Source: Pigmentiphaga sp. NML030171
GTDB lineage: Bacteria > Pseudomonadota > Gammaproteobacteria > Burkholderiales > Burkholderiaceae_B
Length of the DNA stretch: 64,000 nucleotides
NCBI RefSeq assembly: GCF_002188635.1
Contig: NZ_NINX01000019.1
Location: 1-64,000, forward strand
Reading direction: 5' to 3'
Shown here piece after piece: positions 1-7,373 of this stretch. Both the position numbers and the translations under genes were made by a program. The stretch's first letter is position 1. The number at the start of each line of letters is the position of its first letter. The notes beneath the pieces were generated by a model. It saw only the letters and a program-made list of their open reading frames with translations, was not told the origin of the DNA and did no database searches.

Positions 1-71
1 ATGCTCACATTGCCCCGCTGGCGAGGAAGGCAATGCTCTATCTGCTTGAATTGGGCTTCGCTGATTTCCAT
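1..71 (-). CDS. IS5-family-like transposase, N-terminal fragment (runs off the window)
   Basis: Only the first 23 codons are inside the window, starting at the ATG at 71-69 on the minus strand and beginning MEISEAQFKQIEHCLP. An N-terminus of this kind (Met-Glu-Ile-Ser-Glu, then Gln-Ile-Glu, Leu-Pro, Gln-Arg-Gly-Asn) is familiar from DDE transposases of the IS5 superfamily, where it precedes the helical N-terminal domain. The catalytic residues are not in view, so I cannot say whether the gene is intact. Family assignment rests on recognition of the N-terminus only. Confidence 0.6.
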   Translation of the reverse strand, partial: MEISEAQFKQIEHCLPRQRGNVS

Positions 72-123
72 CACCGAAGTATCTCTTAATTTTCATGATT
101 AACACCATTAGTGTTAACACGAC
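1..123 (-). mobile_element. End of an IS5-like insertion sequence (5' part of the element)
   Basis: The left edge carries the start of a transposase gene read on the minus strand, preceded by about 50 bp of low-GC DNA unlike the surrounding sequence. An inverted repeat (TTAACAC, loop CATTA, GTGTTAA) at 100-118 lies close to the probable element end. CTAG at 124-127 follows at once and is a known target for some IS5-group elements, so the junction may be at 123/124. The exact boundary is an inference, because the other end lies outside the window. Confidence 0.6.
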
Positions 124-468
124 CTAGACGAGCGCACGCCATTGGGGGCGTTCAGGCAGCGAGACGGGCGCCGCGGCCAGGAAGGCTGGCGACGCGGGAG
201 AAAGGGCGTGGGCGATGCCTGCCTTGGGCAGGTCCGGCGTGCCGGCCAGGACGGCCTGCAGCGCGATCATGTGGCAGACCACACAATCGGGATGCACGGC
301 TTTCTTGGCGTCGCCCTTGTCGCCGGTGTCCTGGTGGACGTGTTCGTGGTGGCCGAAGTGGGCCTGGGCCACCGTGCCGGTTTCGTGCTGGCAATAGGCG
401 GCCGCCGCCGCCCAGGTGAACTGGAACGGCAGGAAGGCGATCATCAGCAGGATGAACAGGCGGCGCAT
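124..468 (-). CDS. CzcI-like secreted protein of cobalt-zinc-cadmium resistance loci
   Basis: This is a 114-residue protein with a classic signal peptide (MRRLFILLM, hydrophobic core, FTWAAAAA) followed by a mature part starting YCQHE. It has a His-rich stretch, HFGHHEHVHQD, at about residues 38-48 and a CVVCH pair at about 62-66. This layout matches the CzcI family found beside czcCBA efflux genes, where the His and Cys residues suggest metal sensing or binding in the periplasm. The ATG at 468 is chosen because it starts the signal peptide; the frame stays open further upstream only as an overlap with the next gene. No efflux genes are visible: the gene points at the window edge, and an insertion sequence starts within a few bases of its stop codon. 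CzcI-like is probable from length and motif order. Metal specificity is unknown. Confidence 0.7.
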   Translation of the reverse strand: MRRLFILLMIAFLPFQFTWAAAAAYCQHETGTVAQAHFGHHEHVHQDTGDKGDAKKAVHPDCVVCHMIALQAVLAGTPDLPKAGIAHALSPASPAFLAAAPVSLPERPQWRALV

Positions 469-527
469 CTGGCCATTGTAGCCTCTGGCGCCGCTGCACG
501 CCTGCGGCCGCTTGTCGCGGGCCGGGC

Positions 528-567
528 CTGTTCCCGCCGGGAAGAGCCTCGCGCAGGCCGGGAACAG
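528..567 (-). terminator. Stem-loop after the Ser/Gly-rich protein gene
   Basis: CTGTTCCCG at 528-536 pairs with CGGGAACAG at 559-567 across a 22-nt loop, directly after the stop codon of the minus-strand gene ending at 570. There is no T-run, so this may be a Rho-assisted or mRNA-stabilising hairpin rather than a true intrinsic terminator. Confidence 0.35.
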
Positions 568-569
568 CC

Positions 570-992
570 CTAGCGCAGCAGCCGGCTGCCGCTGTTGCGC
601 GAGCCGGAACGGTCTCCGGTCCCCTGGGACTGCGTGCCCGTCGAGGAATCGCGCCCGCCGGAACCGGTGGCTCCACGGTTGGGCGGCTGGTTTTGCGCGC
701 CGCCCTGCGTGGTGCTGCCCGGATAGCCGGCCCCATCGGTGCCCTGGCCCTGCTTGCCGGCGGACGAACCGCTGCTCTGGGCGTTGCCCGACGATCCCGA
801 CGGTCCGCTGTTCGCGCTGCCTCGCGTCGGGCTGTCGGAGCTGGACCCGCTGGGCGCATTGCTGCCGCCGCTCTGGCTGCTGCTGCCGCTCTGGCTGCCG
901 CCGGCACCAGGTCCCGCCTGGGCCATGGCCAGCGGCGCCGCCAGGGCCATGCCCATGCAAAGCAGGATCTTTCTCGTAATGGGATGCGTCAT
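570..992 (-). CDS. Ser/Gly-rich low-complexity secreted protein
   Basis: A 140-residue protein. Residues 1-24 form a signal peptide ending PLAMAQA, so it is probably exported. The rest is almost entirely Ser, Gly, Gln, Asn, Thr and Pro in short irregular runs such as GGSQSGSSSQSGG, with no predicted fold and no cysteine in the mature part. Such a sequence is likely disordered. I recognise no family and propose no function. It sits just upstream of the CzcI-like gene on the same strand, separated by about 100 bp with a hairpin, so they are probably separate units. The reading frame is convincing because of the signal peptide and the abrupt change of composition after it. Confidence 0.65.
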   Translation of the reverse strand: MTHPITRKILLCMGMALAAPLAMAQAGPGAGGSQSGSSSQSGGSNAPSGSSSDSPTRGSANSGPSGSSGNAQSSGSSAGKQGQGTDGAGYPGSTTQGGAQNQPPNRGATGSGGRDSSTGTQSQGTGDRSGSRNSGSRLLR

Positions 993-1045
993 GTCATTCT
1001 CCTGAAAGCCCCTTTTCCAGCAGAAAACATGCCCGCCCTTCCTAG

Positions 1046-1080
1046 GGCCTGTTCACGCTGAAAGGAAGCGTGCACAGGCC
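1046..1080 (-). terminator. Strong hairpin downstream of the amidohydrolase operon
   Basis: The arm at 1046-1059 (GGCCTGTTCACGCT) pairs with 1067-1080 (AGCGTGCACAGGCC) with one mismatch and a 7-nt loop, starting 12 bp beyond the stop of the last gene of the minus-strand operon. No clear T-run follows. Position and stem strength make it the likely end of the operon transcript. Confidence 0.5.
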
Positions 1081-1091
1081 GGGAATGGGCG

Positions 1092-1934
1092 CTAGAGGCC
1101 CAGCACGCGCTCCGCATTGGCGTGCATGACTTTCTCCATCACCGCGTCGCTGTAGCCCAGTTCCTCCCACTCCTTGAGAATGCGCGCATAGGGCAGGCTG
1201 GGGTAATCGCTGCCGAACATGATCTTGTCCTGCAGACGGCCGCGGATGTCGACCTTGAGGTTGCCCGGGAAGTGCTTGGGCGCCCAACCCGACATCTCCC
1301 AATAGACGTTCCCCTTGTGCAGGGCCACGGCGGTGGTCTCGTCCACCCAGGGCCAGCCGGGATGCGCCATGATGATCTTCAGGTTGGGGAAATCGGCCGC
1401 CAGGTCGTCGATGGCGGCAGGATGGGCATGGCGTATGCGCGCGCCCATTCCTCCCGGCAGGCCGGCCCCCATGCCCGTGGTGCCGACGTCTATCATCACG
1501 GCCGCGCCCAGCGAGGCGATTTCCTCGAACAACGGGTAGTAGCGCGTGTCGTTGACCGCGAAGTGCTGCATGATGGGGTGGAAGTGAAAACCCATGAAGC
1601 CCAGTTCGCGCACCGCGGTTCGGGCCTGGCGTATCGCGATCTCGCCCTTGGCGGGCTCCAGCGCGCCCCAGCACTGGATGATGCGGCCGGGATGGCGTTT
1701 CCACATGCCGTGCACGTACTCGTTGGTGCAGGGCGGCGTGGCCACGGTGGTCTCCAGGTCCAGCGCGACCAGGCAGGCATCCACGCCGGCCGCGGCGAAC
1801 TCGGCCACGACCTCGTCCTCGGGCTTGCCGACCCAGTTCCGCTTCCAGTAGGTGGCCAGGGCCTCGACGTACGGACCCTGGGCGTCGATCCAGGTCTGGG
1901 TGCCCGGATAGCAATGCAGATCGATGATGCGCAT
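1092..1934 (-). CDS. Amidohydrolase of the ACMSD-like (Amidohydro_2) family
   Basis: A 280-residue metal-dependent hydrolase or decarboxylase of the TIM-barrel amidohydrolase superfamily, related to 2-amino-3-carboxymuconate semialdehyde decarboxylase and gamma-resorcylate decarboxylase. Visible landmarks are MRIIDLHCY at the N-terminus, GFHFHP near residue 116, IMAHPGWPW near 189 and the late metal Asp in FGSDYPS near 242. The usual HxH metal pair of strand 1 reads HCY here, so the second His is replaced by Tyr8, which is unusual and could alter metal binding. It is the last gene of an operon with an aryl-AMP ligase, an SDR and a solute receptor, which points to breakdown of a carboxylated aromatic compound. 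Substrate unknown. An alternative activity is lactone hydrolysis. Confidence 0.75.
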   Translation of the reverse strand: MRIIDLHCYPGTQTWIDAQGPYVEALATYWKRNWVGKPEDEVVAEFAAAGVDACLVALDLETTVATPPCTNEYVHGMWKRHPGRIIQCWGALEPAKGEIAIRQARTAVRELGFMGFHFHPIMQHFAVNDTRYYPLFEEIASLGAAVMIDVGTTGMGAGLPGGMGARIRHAHPAAIDDLAADFPNLKIIMAHPGWPWVDETTAVALHKGNVYWEMSGWAPKHFPGNLKVDIRGRLQDKIMFGSDYPSLPYARILKEWEELGYSDAVMEKVMHANAERVLGL

Positions 1935-1952
1935 CTCGCGTCTCTCCTTCGC

Positions 1953-3593
1953 TCAGGCCGCGGCCGCCCTGGAGGCCACCATCTCGGCCAGGGATTTCTT
2001 GGACACCTTGCCGAAGGTGGACACCGGAAAATCGTCCAGGACCTCCAGCCGCTCGGGCAGCTTGAACTTGGCGATCTCGCGCGCCTTCAGGAAATCCACC
2101 AGCTCGGGCAGCGTCAGCGATGCGCCCGCCCGCAGCACCACGCACGCGCACATGCGCTCGCCCATGTCGGGGTCCGGCATGGGGACGCAGGCCACGTTCT
2201 GCACCGCGGGATGCATGAGTATCAGGTTCTCGATCTCTTCCGCGCTGATCTTCTCGCCGCCGCGGTTGATCAGGTCCTTCTTGCGGCCCTCGACGATGTA
2301 GTTGCCCGAGGGGTGCTGGCGCATGAGGTCGCCGGACCGGTAGAAGCCGTCGGGCGTGAACTGCCTCGCGTTGTACTCGGGCACGCCGAAGTAGCCGCGC
2401 AGCGTGTAGGGCCCCCGGCAGGACAGCTCGCCCACCTCGCCCGGTCCGACCTCGCGTCCCTCGTCGTCGATCAGCTTGATTTCGTCGTCGGGGCAGACCG
2501 GTCGGCCGCACGTTTCCATCATCACGTCCTCGGGATCGTCGTGGCGCACGAACATCAGCACGCCTTCGGACATGCCGAAGTTCTCCTGCACCAGCGCGGA
2601 CGGAATGAGGCGACGGGTACGCGAGCGAACCTCGGGCTGCATGCGCTGCCCACCGCTCTGGATGAGCCGCAGCGAGGACAGGTCGTGGCGTCCGATGTCC
2701 GGATCGTTGATCAGGCGGATCAGCAGCGCCGGCACCACCTTGAGGTGCGTCACGCGGTGCTTCTCGATCAGCGCGAACATCTCGGTCGGACGGGTGTTCG
2801 CGTGCAGCACCACCTTGGCGCCGTTCAGCAGGAAGCCCTGTATGCCGGGACACGCCAGCGGCAGGTTGTGCGCGATGGGCAGCACCAGCAGCAGCACGGA
2901 ATCGCCGTCCACCCGCGTGACCTCCGACGCGACCTTGGAGTTATAGGCGTAGTCGTTGTTGGTGCGCGGGATCAGCTTGGGGATGCCGGTCGTGCCGCCC
3001 GACAACTGGAAGATGCAGGGGTCCTCGGGATCGATGCGTATGTCGCGCAAGGCGGCCCGGTCTCCCGGAGCGGGGGTCTCGATCAGTTCGGGCAGCGAGT
3101 GCTCTCCCGGGCCCGCCGGGCCCAGCACCAGCCGCAGCCGCAGGCAGTCGTTCTCGTGCTGGATGCGGTCCACCACCGGACCGAAGGCGAAGTCGCCCTG
3201 CGACACGGGATAGACGCAGCAGCGCGCCTGCGACAGCCTGACGAACTGGCTGATCTCCTGGTAGCGATGGGTGACCAGCGCGGCGATGGGAATGGCGCCG
3301 ATCTTCTGCAGCGCGAAATACAGGATCACGAACTCCGCCACGTTAGGCAGCGTGGGCACGACGCGATCCAGCGGCTTGAGCCCGAGCGCCAGCAGGTGCA
3401 ACGCCAGGTTGTCGCTCAGCCTGTCCAGGTCGGCGTAGGTATAGCAGCGGTCGCCGTCGACCAGCGCCACCTTTCCCGCATGGCGCGCGAACGCCTGCGC
3501 GAATTCCTGCGCCAGAGAACGATCCTGCCAGTAGCCGCGCTCGCGGTAGCGGCGGGCGAACTCGGGCGGAAAAGGAACGAATCCCTCGAGCAT
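1953..3593 (-). CDS. Aryl-acid AMP ligase, EntE/DhbE-like
   Basis: A 546-residue ANL-superfamily adenylating enzyme. The N-terminus (FPPEFARRYRERGYW) is typical of 2,3-dihydroxybenzoate- and salicylate-AMP ligases. The ATP loop reads LSGGTTGIPKLIPRT, the A5 region FGMSEG, the hinge YRSGDL, then INRGGEKISAEEIE, and a C-terminal catalytic Lys in FGKVSKKSL. Siderophore versions load an aryl carrier protein, but no carrier domain, EntB or peptide synthetase is present here. The neighbours are an amidohydrolase, an SDR and a solute receptor, so formation of an aryl-CoA thioester for degradation is more likely. It lies 18 bp upstream of the amidohydrolase and 9 bp downstream of the SDR, so is co-transcribed. 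The ligase family is secure; acceptor (CoA) and substrate are inferred. Confidence 0.85.
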   Translation of the reverse strand: MLEGFVPFPPEFARRYRERGYWQDRSLAQEFAQAFARHAGKVALVDGDRCYTYADLDRLSDNLALHLLALGLKPLDRVVPTLPNVAEFVILYFALQKIGAIPIAALVTHRYQEISQFVRLSQARCCVYPVSQGDFAFGPVVDRIQHENDCLRLRLVLGPAGPGEHSLPELIETPAPGDRAALRDIRIDPEDPCIFQLSGGTTGIPKLIPRTNNDYAYNSKVASEVTRVDGDSVLLLVLPIAHNLPLACPGIQGFLLNGAKVVLHANTRPTEMFALIEKHRVTHLKVVPALLIRLINDPDIGRHDLSSLRLIQSGGQRMQPEVRSRTRRLIPSALVQENFGMSEGVLMFVRHDDPEDVMMETCGRPVCPDDEIKLIDDEGREVGPGEVGELSCRGPYTLRGYFGVPEYNARQFTPDGFYRSGDLMRQHPSGNYIVEGRKKDLINRGGEKISAEEIENLILMHPAVQNVACVPMPDPDMGERMCACVVLRAGASLTLPELVDFLKAREIAKFKLPERLEVLDDFPVSTFGKVSKKSLAEMVASRAAAA

Positions 3594-3602
3594 GGCGCCT
3601 CC

Positions 3603-4376
3603 TCAGGTCGAGCTGGTGTAGCCGCCATCGATCACGACGATCTCGCCGGTGACGAAGCGGTTCGATTGCAGCAGGTTCAACATGGTCTCGGCCACGTCGT
3701 CGGCGGTCACGCAACGGCGCAACGGCGTGGCGCGGGCACGCTTGCCCATGAGATCGTCGTACCGGTCTCCCAGCATGCGCTGCATCCAGTCGCCTTCCAT
3801 CCAGCCTGGCGCGACGGCGTTCACGCGGATATCCGGTCCCAGGTTCCAGGCGAGGGTCTTGGTCAGGTTCACGACCGCCGCCTTGCTGGCGGCATAGGGC
3901 AGGGGCTGGGGCCCGGGCCTGAGCCCGACGATGCTGGCCGTGTTGACGATGGCCGGATCCGTGCCCTTCCTGAGCAGCGGCACCGCGGCGCGCGTGACCT
4001 GGAAAAGCCCCCGCACGTTCACGGCGAAGGTGCGGTCCCACTCGCCCATGTCCAGGCTGTCCAGGTCGCGGACCTTCCAGGCCGCCGTCGTGCCGGCATT
4101 GTTGACCAGGGCGTCCAGGTGGCCGAACCGGTCGCCGACGGCGCGCATCATCTCGCGCACCGCGGCATCGTCGGCCACGTCGCACTGGAGCAGCATCGTG
4201 CGGGCCCCCAGGGCAGCCGCCTCGCTGGCCACTTCGCCGGCGGCCTTCGCGCTGGATGCGTAGTTGATCGCCACGTCGTACCCGGCGCGCGCCAGGGCCA
4301 GGACCACGCTGCGGCCGATACCGGTCGCGCCGCCGGTGACCAGCGCCTTTCTTCTCTCGTTCATCTGCATTTCCAT
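3603..4376 (-). CDS. Short-chain dehydrogenase/reductase (classical SDR)
   Basis: A 257-residue Rossmann-fold oxidoreductase. It has the cofactor loop TGGATGIGRS, the NNAG motif (LVNNAGTT), an active-site Ser in NTASIVG and YAASK for the catalytic Tyr and Lys, and ends in the usual VIDGGYTS. It resembles FabG-type 3-oxoacyl reductases and EntA-type dihydrodiol dehydrogenases, which the sequence alone does not separate. Being next to an EntE-like ligase recalls entA-entE pairs, but the rest of a siderophore pathway is missing, so a step in aromatic acid degradation is more plausible. The start at 4376 (MEMQMNERRK) has an alternative Met four codons later. Confidence 0.8.
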   Translation of the reverse strand: MEMQMNERRKALVTGGATGIGRSVVLALARAGYDVAINYASSAKAAGEVASEAAALGARTMLLQCDVADDAAVREMMRAVGDRFGHLDALVNNAGTTAAWKVRDLDSLDMGEWDRTFAVNVRGLFQVTRAAVPLLRKGTDPAIVNTASIVGLRPGPQPLPYAASKAAVVNLTKTLAWNLGPDIRVNAVAPGWMEGDWMQRMLGDRYDDLMGKRARATPLRRCVTADDVAETMLNLLQSNRFVTGEIVVIDGGYTSST

Positions 4377-4400
4377 CGTGGTTTGATCGGACGGCCAGGC

Positions 4401-5396
4401 CTATTGCGGCTGAATCGCCAGTTCCTGCACCGTGTTCTTCCAGACCGCCTGCTGGCCGCGCACGAAGGCCTGGAGATCGGCCGCGCTGCCATGCATGGGG
4501 TAGACGCCCAGGTCGGCCAGGCGCGAGACCAGCTCCTTGTCATCCAGCAGGCGATTGATGTCGGCATTGATCCGTTCGACGACCGGGCCGGGCGTTCCGG
4601 TGGGCGCGAACAGCGCGAACCAACCCAGCGACTCGAAACCCGGCAGGGTCTCGGCCACCGTGGGCACCGACTCCAGGCCCGGCAACCGCTGCGGCGAGGT
4701 CACCGCCAGGGCTCGCATCTTGCCGGCCTTGACGTGCTGGACCAGGGCCGGGATGCCGTCGATGGTCAAGGCCGCCTCGCCCGCCAGCACCGCGTTGACG
4801 GCGGCGGGCGACCCCGCATAGGGCACGGTGAAGAGCTGGAAGCCGCCGGCCCGCGCCAGCATCTCGCCGGTCAGGTGCGGCACCGAGCCAGCCTGTGCCG
4901 CCGCGAAATTCAACGTTCCCGGCCTGGCCTTGCCTTCCCTCGCCAGGTCGGCCACCGAACGGATGGCGGACGTGCCGGGCACCACCACCATCATGGGGCT
5001 GGTGCCCACCGCGGCCACGGGCACGATGTCGCGATCCACGTCATACTGCGGCTGCTTGTAGAGCAAGGGCGTGAGTACCGCCGCGGCGGCGGGCACGAAC
5101 CCCACCGTGTAGCCGTCGGCCGCGGATCGCGCCAGCGTCGACATGCCGGGAATGCCACCGGCGCCGGGCTTGTTCTCGACATACACCGACTGCCCCCAGG
5201 CGTGCGAGAGCCGGTCCGCGACCAGCCGTGCCACGACGTCGGGCGCGGCCCCGGGCGGGAACGGCACGATCATCCTGACCGGCTTGACGGGCCAGGTCTG
5301 GGCCCGTGCATCCTGAATCAACGACAGGGCGACGGCGAACCCTGCCGCCCATGCCAGCAGCCGGCCGTGCCGGCCCAAGGCCATGATGCGTTGCAT
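4401..5396 (-). CDS. Bug/TctC-family tripartite transporter solute receptor
   Basis: A 331-residue periplasmic binding protein with a signal peptide ending DARAQ and the family opening WPVKPVRMIVPFPPG. The usual PGGGTD ligand loop reads PGAAPD here. Other family marks are VYVENKPGAGG and the WFALFAPTGTPG segment. Such receptors deliver carboxylates to TctAB-type membrane proteins, but none are encoded in the window, which is common for these greatly expanded receptors in Bordetella and relatives. It is the first gene of the minus-strand operon, 24 bp before the SDR. It probably binds the compound that the ligase and amidohydrolase degrade. Expression is probably controlled by the divergent LysR protein. 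Confidence 0.88.
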   Translation of the reverse strand: MQRIMALGRHGRLLAWAAGFAVALSLIQDARAQTWPVKPVRMIVPFPPGAAPDVVARLVADRLSHAWGQSVYVENKPGAGGIPGMSTLARSAADGYTVGFVPAAAAVLTPLLYKQPQYDVDRDIVPVAAVGTSPMMVVVPGTSAIRSVADLAREGKARPGTLNFAAAQAGSVPHLTGEMLARAGGFQLFTVPYAGSPAAVNAVLAGEAALTIDGIPALVQHVKAGKMRALAVTSPQRLPGLESVPTVAETLPGFESLGWFALFAPTGTPGPVVERINADINRLLDDKELVSRLADLGVYPMHGSAADLQAFVRGQQAVWKNTVQELAIQPQ

Positions 5397-5474
5397 GCTT
5401 GTCTCCTGCGCGTGCTATCAAGTTTTTCTGGTGAACGCGAAGTGACTGTAGAGAAGTGGCGGTGCTACGGACAA

Positions 5475-5511
5475 GATGTCAAAATCCCATGAGTGATTCG
5501 ATTTTGATATC
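5475..5511 (+). promoter_or_regulatory. Inverted repeat in the LysR/receptor divergent promoter (probable LysR operator)
   Basis: GATGTCAAAATC at 5475-5486 and GATTTTGATATC at 5500-5511 form an inverted repeat matching in 11 of 12 positions with a 13-nt spacer. It lies immediately before the ATG at 5513 and within the region shared with the minus-strand operon. Position and low GC suit an autoregulatory LysR site. An ATG at 5489 falls in the spacer, which argues for the later start codon. Confidence 0.55.
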
Positions 5512-5512
5512 C

Positions 5513-6424
5513 ATGAAACTCAATCAACTGCGGGATCTCGTGGCCATCGTCGAACATGGCGGATTGCGCGCCGCCGCCCGCCGGCTGGGCGTGGCGCAGC
5601 CGCTGCTCACCCGCAGCGTGCGCGGCCTGGAAAAGGAACTGGGCACGCCGCTGTTCGAGCGCCAGGCGCGCGGCATGGTCCTGACGCCGCTCGGCCGGCT
5701 GTTCCACGAACGCGCGCGCGGCATGGTCAACGAACTGCGCCGGGCGCGCGACGAACTGGCGCAGGCCCAGGGTTCGGGCGCCGGCACGGTCATCGCCGGC
5801 CTGTCCATCATGCCGCACATGGGCCTGCTGCCCCGCGCCCTGCCCGCCTTCCGGCGGCGCTATCCCCAGGTCTACCTGCAACTCATCGAAGGACTGTTCC
5901 CCGACCTCGAATCGCAGTTGCGCAGCGGCGCCATCGACTTCTACCTGGGCGCCGCGCCCGGCACCGTGCCGGCCGGCTTCATCGTCGAACGGCTGTTCTC
6001 CAATACCCGCGCCGTGGTCTGCCGCAAGGGGCATCCGCTGGCGCGCTCGCGTTCGCTCAAGGCGCTGGCCGGCGCCGAATGGGCCCTGCCCTCGACCGAC
6101 TACGACAATCAGGACGACCTGGCGCGGCTGTTCCAGGAATACGGCCTGCCCTCGCCGCGCGTGGCGCTCCAGGCCCGCACCGCGCTGTCGATGATGGTCG
6201 CGCTGGCCAACAGCGACCTGCTGGCGCTGCTGCCGGTGCAATGGCGGGAATTCGACCTGACGCGCGATTCGCTGCAGGTGATCGCCGTGCGGGAAAGCCT
6301 GCCCGCGCCCGACATCGTGCTGATCCGGCGAGCGGAGATGCCCATGACGCCGGCGGCCGAGCACTTGTGCGATCTCATGCAGCGCAATGCGCCATCCCTT
6401 CAGCCCACGCGGGGCCGCGCATGA
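5513..6424 (+). CDS. LysR-family transcriptional regulator
   Basis: A 303-residue regulator. The N-terminal winged helix (residues 1-60) begins MKLNQLRDLVAIVEHGG and contains the helix-turn-helix AAARRLGVAQPLLTRSVRGLEKELG, followed by LFERQARGM and the linker helix. The rest is a type 2 periplasmic-binding-like effector domain. The start at 5513 is preferred over ATGs at 5456 and 5489, because the winged helix starts there and the upstream bases form an inverted repeat. It is divergent from the ligase/amidohydrolase operon, the standard LysR arrangement, so it probably activates that operon in response to its aromatic substrate. Its stop overlaps the next gene by four bases (ATGA). Confidence 0.88.
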   Translation: MKLNQLRDLVAIVEHGGLRAAARRLGVAQPLLTRSVRGLEKELGTPLFERQARGMVLTPLGRLFHERARGMVNELRRARDELAQAQGSGAGTVIAGLSIMPHMGLLPRALPAFRRRYPQVYLQLIEGLFPDLESQLRSGAIDFYLGAAPGTVPAGFIVERLFSNTRAVVCRKGHPLARSRSLKALAGAEWALPSTDYDNQDDLARLFQEYGLPSPRVALQARTALSMMVALANSDLLALLPVQWREFDLTRDSLQVIAVRESLPAPDIVLIRRAEMPMTPAAEHLCDLMQRNAPSLQPTRGRA

Positions 6425-7308
6425 TACGCAGGCACATCGAAGCGCAGGTGCTGGGCCTGACCGGACTGGCGCTGGGCGGCATCGACTTCGAGCATCCGCG
6501 CGGCGATCCTGGCCTGTTCGGCCCCGGCTCGGCCTGCTGGAAGGTGCACGGCGATTTCACCTCCATGCTCATCGGCGGCATCGCCGCGCTGCTGATGCAG
6601 ATGCTGCATCCCCTCGCGCTCGCCGGCGTATGGGATCACTCCAACTTCCGCCAGGACATGCTGGGACGCCTGCGCCGGACCGGCCAGTTCATCTCGGGCA
6701 CCACCTATGCCGCCACGGCGGATGCGGAGCGGCTGATCGCGCGCGTGCGCGGCATCCACGAACAGGTGCGCGGCACGGCTCCCGACGGCCGTCCCTACGC
6801 GGCCGACGACCCCGACCTGCTGACCTGGGTCCACGTGGCCGAGGTCAGCAACTTCCTGGCGGCGCACCTGCGCCATCGCGACCCCACGCTGTCCGGCGCG
6901 GAACAGGACCGCTACTACGACGAGATCGCGCTGATCGCGCTGCGCCTGGGCGCCCGCGAGGTCCCCCGTTCACGCGCCGAAGTGGCCGCCTATCTCGCGC
7001 GCATGCGGCCACAACTGGTGTGCGACGACCGCACCCGCGAGATCGCCCGTATCCTGTTGTCGCATCCCCCGGCCGTCAGCCCGCTGGCGCGGCCGGTAAG
7101 CCGGTTCATGATGGAAGCCGGCACGGCCTTGCTGCCCGGCTGGGCCGCCGACATGCTGGAACTGCGGCGCCCCGCATGGCGCGTGCGGGCGGCCGGCGCC
7201 GCGATCGGCGGCATCGCGCCGGTCCTGCGCTGGGCCGTGCGCAACGGCTCGGCGCACCGGGCCAAGCGCCGCATGGGACTGCTTCCTCCCTCCTCCGACG
7301 GGCTTTGA
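6421..7308 (+). CDS. Oxygenase MpaB-like / DUF2236 family protein
   Basis: A 295-residue protein of the DUF2236 group, related to the latex-clearing and MpaB oxygenase fold. Recognisable segments are the early WKVHGDFTSMLIGGIAALL, MLHPLALAGVWDHSNF and the TTYAATADAERLI stretch, then LLTWVHVAEVSNFL. Conserved His residues in these parts are thought to hold a heme or metal in relatives. The ATG overlaps the LysR stop, so it is translationally coupled to that gene and may belong to the same regulon. No signal peptide is evident. The true reaction is unknown; the family contains enzymes acting on polyisoprene and mycophenolic acid intermediates as well as many uncharacterised proteins. Confidence 0.75.
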   Translation: MIRRHIEAQVLGLTGLALGGIDFEHPRGDPGLFGPGSACWKVHGDFTSMLIGGIAALLMQMLHPLALAGVWDHSNFRQDMLGRLRRTGQFISGTTYAATADAERLIARVRGIHEQVRGTAPDGRPYAADDPDLLTWVHVAEVSNFLAAHLRHRDPTLSGAEQDRYYDEIALIALRLGAREVPRSRAEVAAYLARMRPQLVCDDRTREIARILLSHPPAVSPLARPVSRFMMEAGTALLPGWAADMLELRRPAWRVRAAGAAIGGIAPVLRWAVRNGSAHRAKRRMGLLPPSSDGL

Positions 7309-7356
7309 CGGGCGGCACGCGAATGTCTAACATATATTCCATATAGAAATTTGCTT

Positions 7357-7371
7357 ATTTCTTTAAGAAAT
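7357..7371 (+). promoter_or_regulatory. AT-rich palindrome directly before the persulfide dioxygenase-like gene
   Basis: ATTTCTT-T-AAGAAAT is a perfect 7-bp inverted repeat ending two bases before the ATG at 7374. It lies in a strongly AT-rich 50-bp stretch (7322-7373) unlike the surrounding DNA. No Shine-Dalgarno sequence stands between it and the start codon. It could be a repressor site, for example for a BigR/SqrR-type sulfide sensor, but no such regulator is encoded nearby. Confidence 0.4.
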
Positions 7372-7373
7372 AT

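Noticed and set aside
1953-4376. Siderophore (catecholate) biosynthesis cluster
   Set aside because: Only entE- and entA-like genes are present. No entB, entC, peptide synthetase, receptor or iron-box was seen.
1122-5492. Very long open frame on the plus strand opposite the ligase operon
   Set aside because: It is antisense to four well-supported genes and has the His/Gln/Arg/Gly-rich composition that high-GC antisense frames produce. The same applies to long antisense frames over putA (8169-12257), the oxidoreductase (15858-19703) and the hydantoinase (41797-45417).
5456-5512. Longer LysR start at 5456 or 5489
   Set aside because: The winged helix begins at 5513 and the bases upstream form an inverted repeat.
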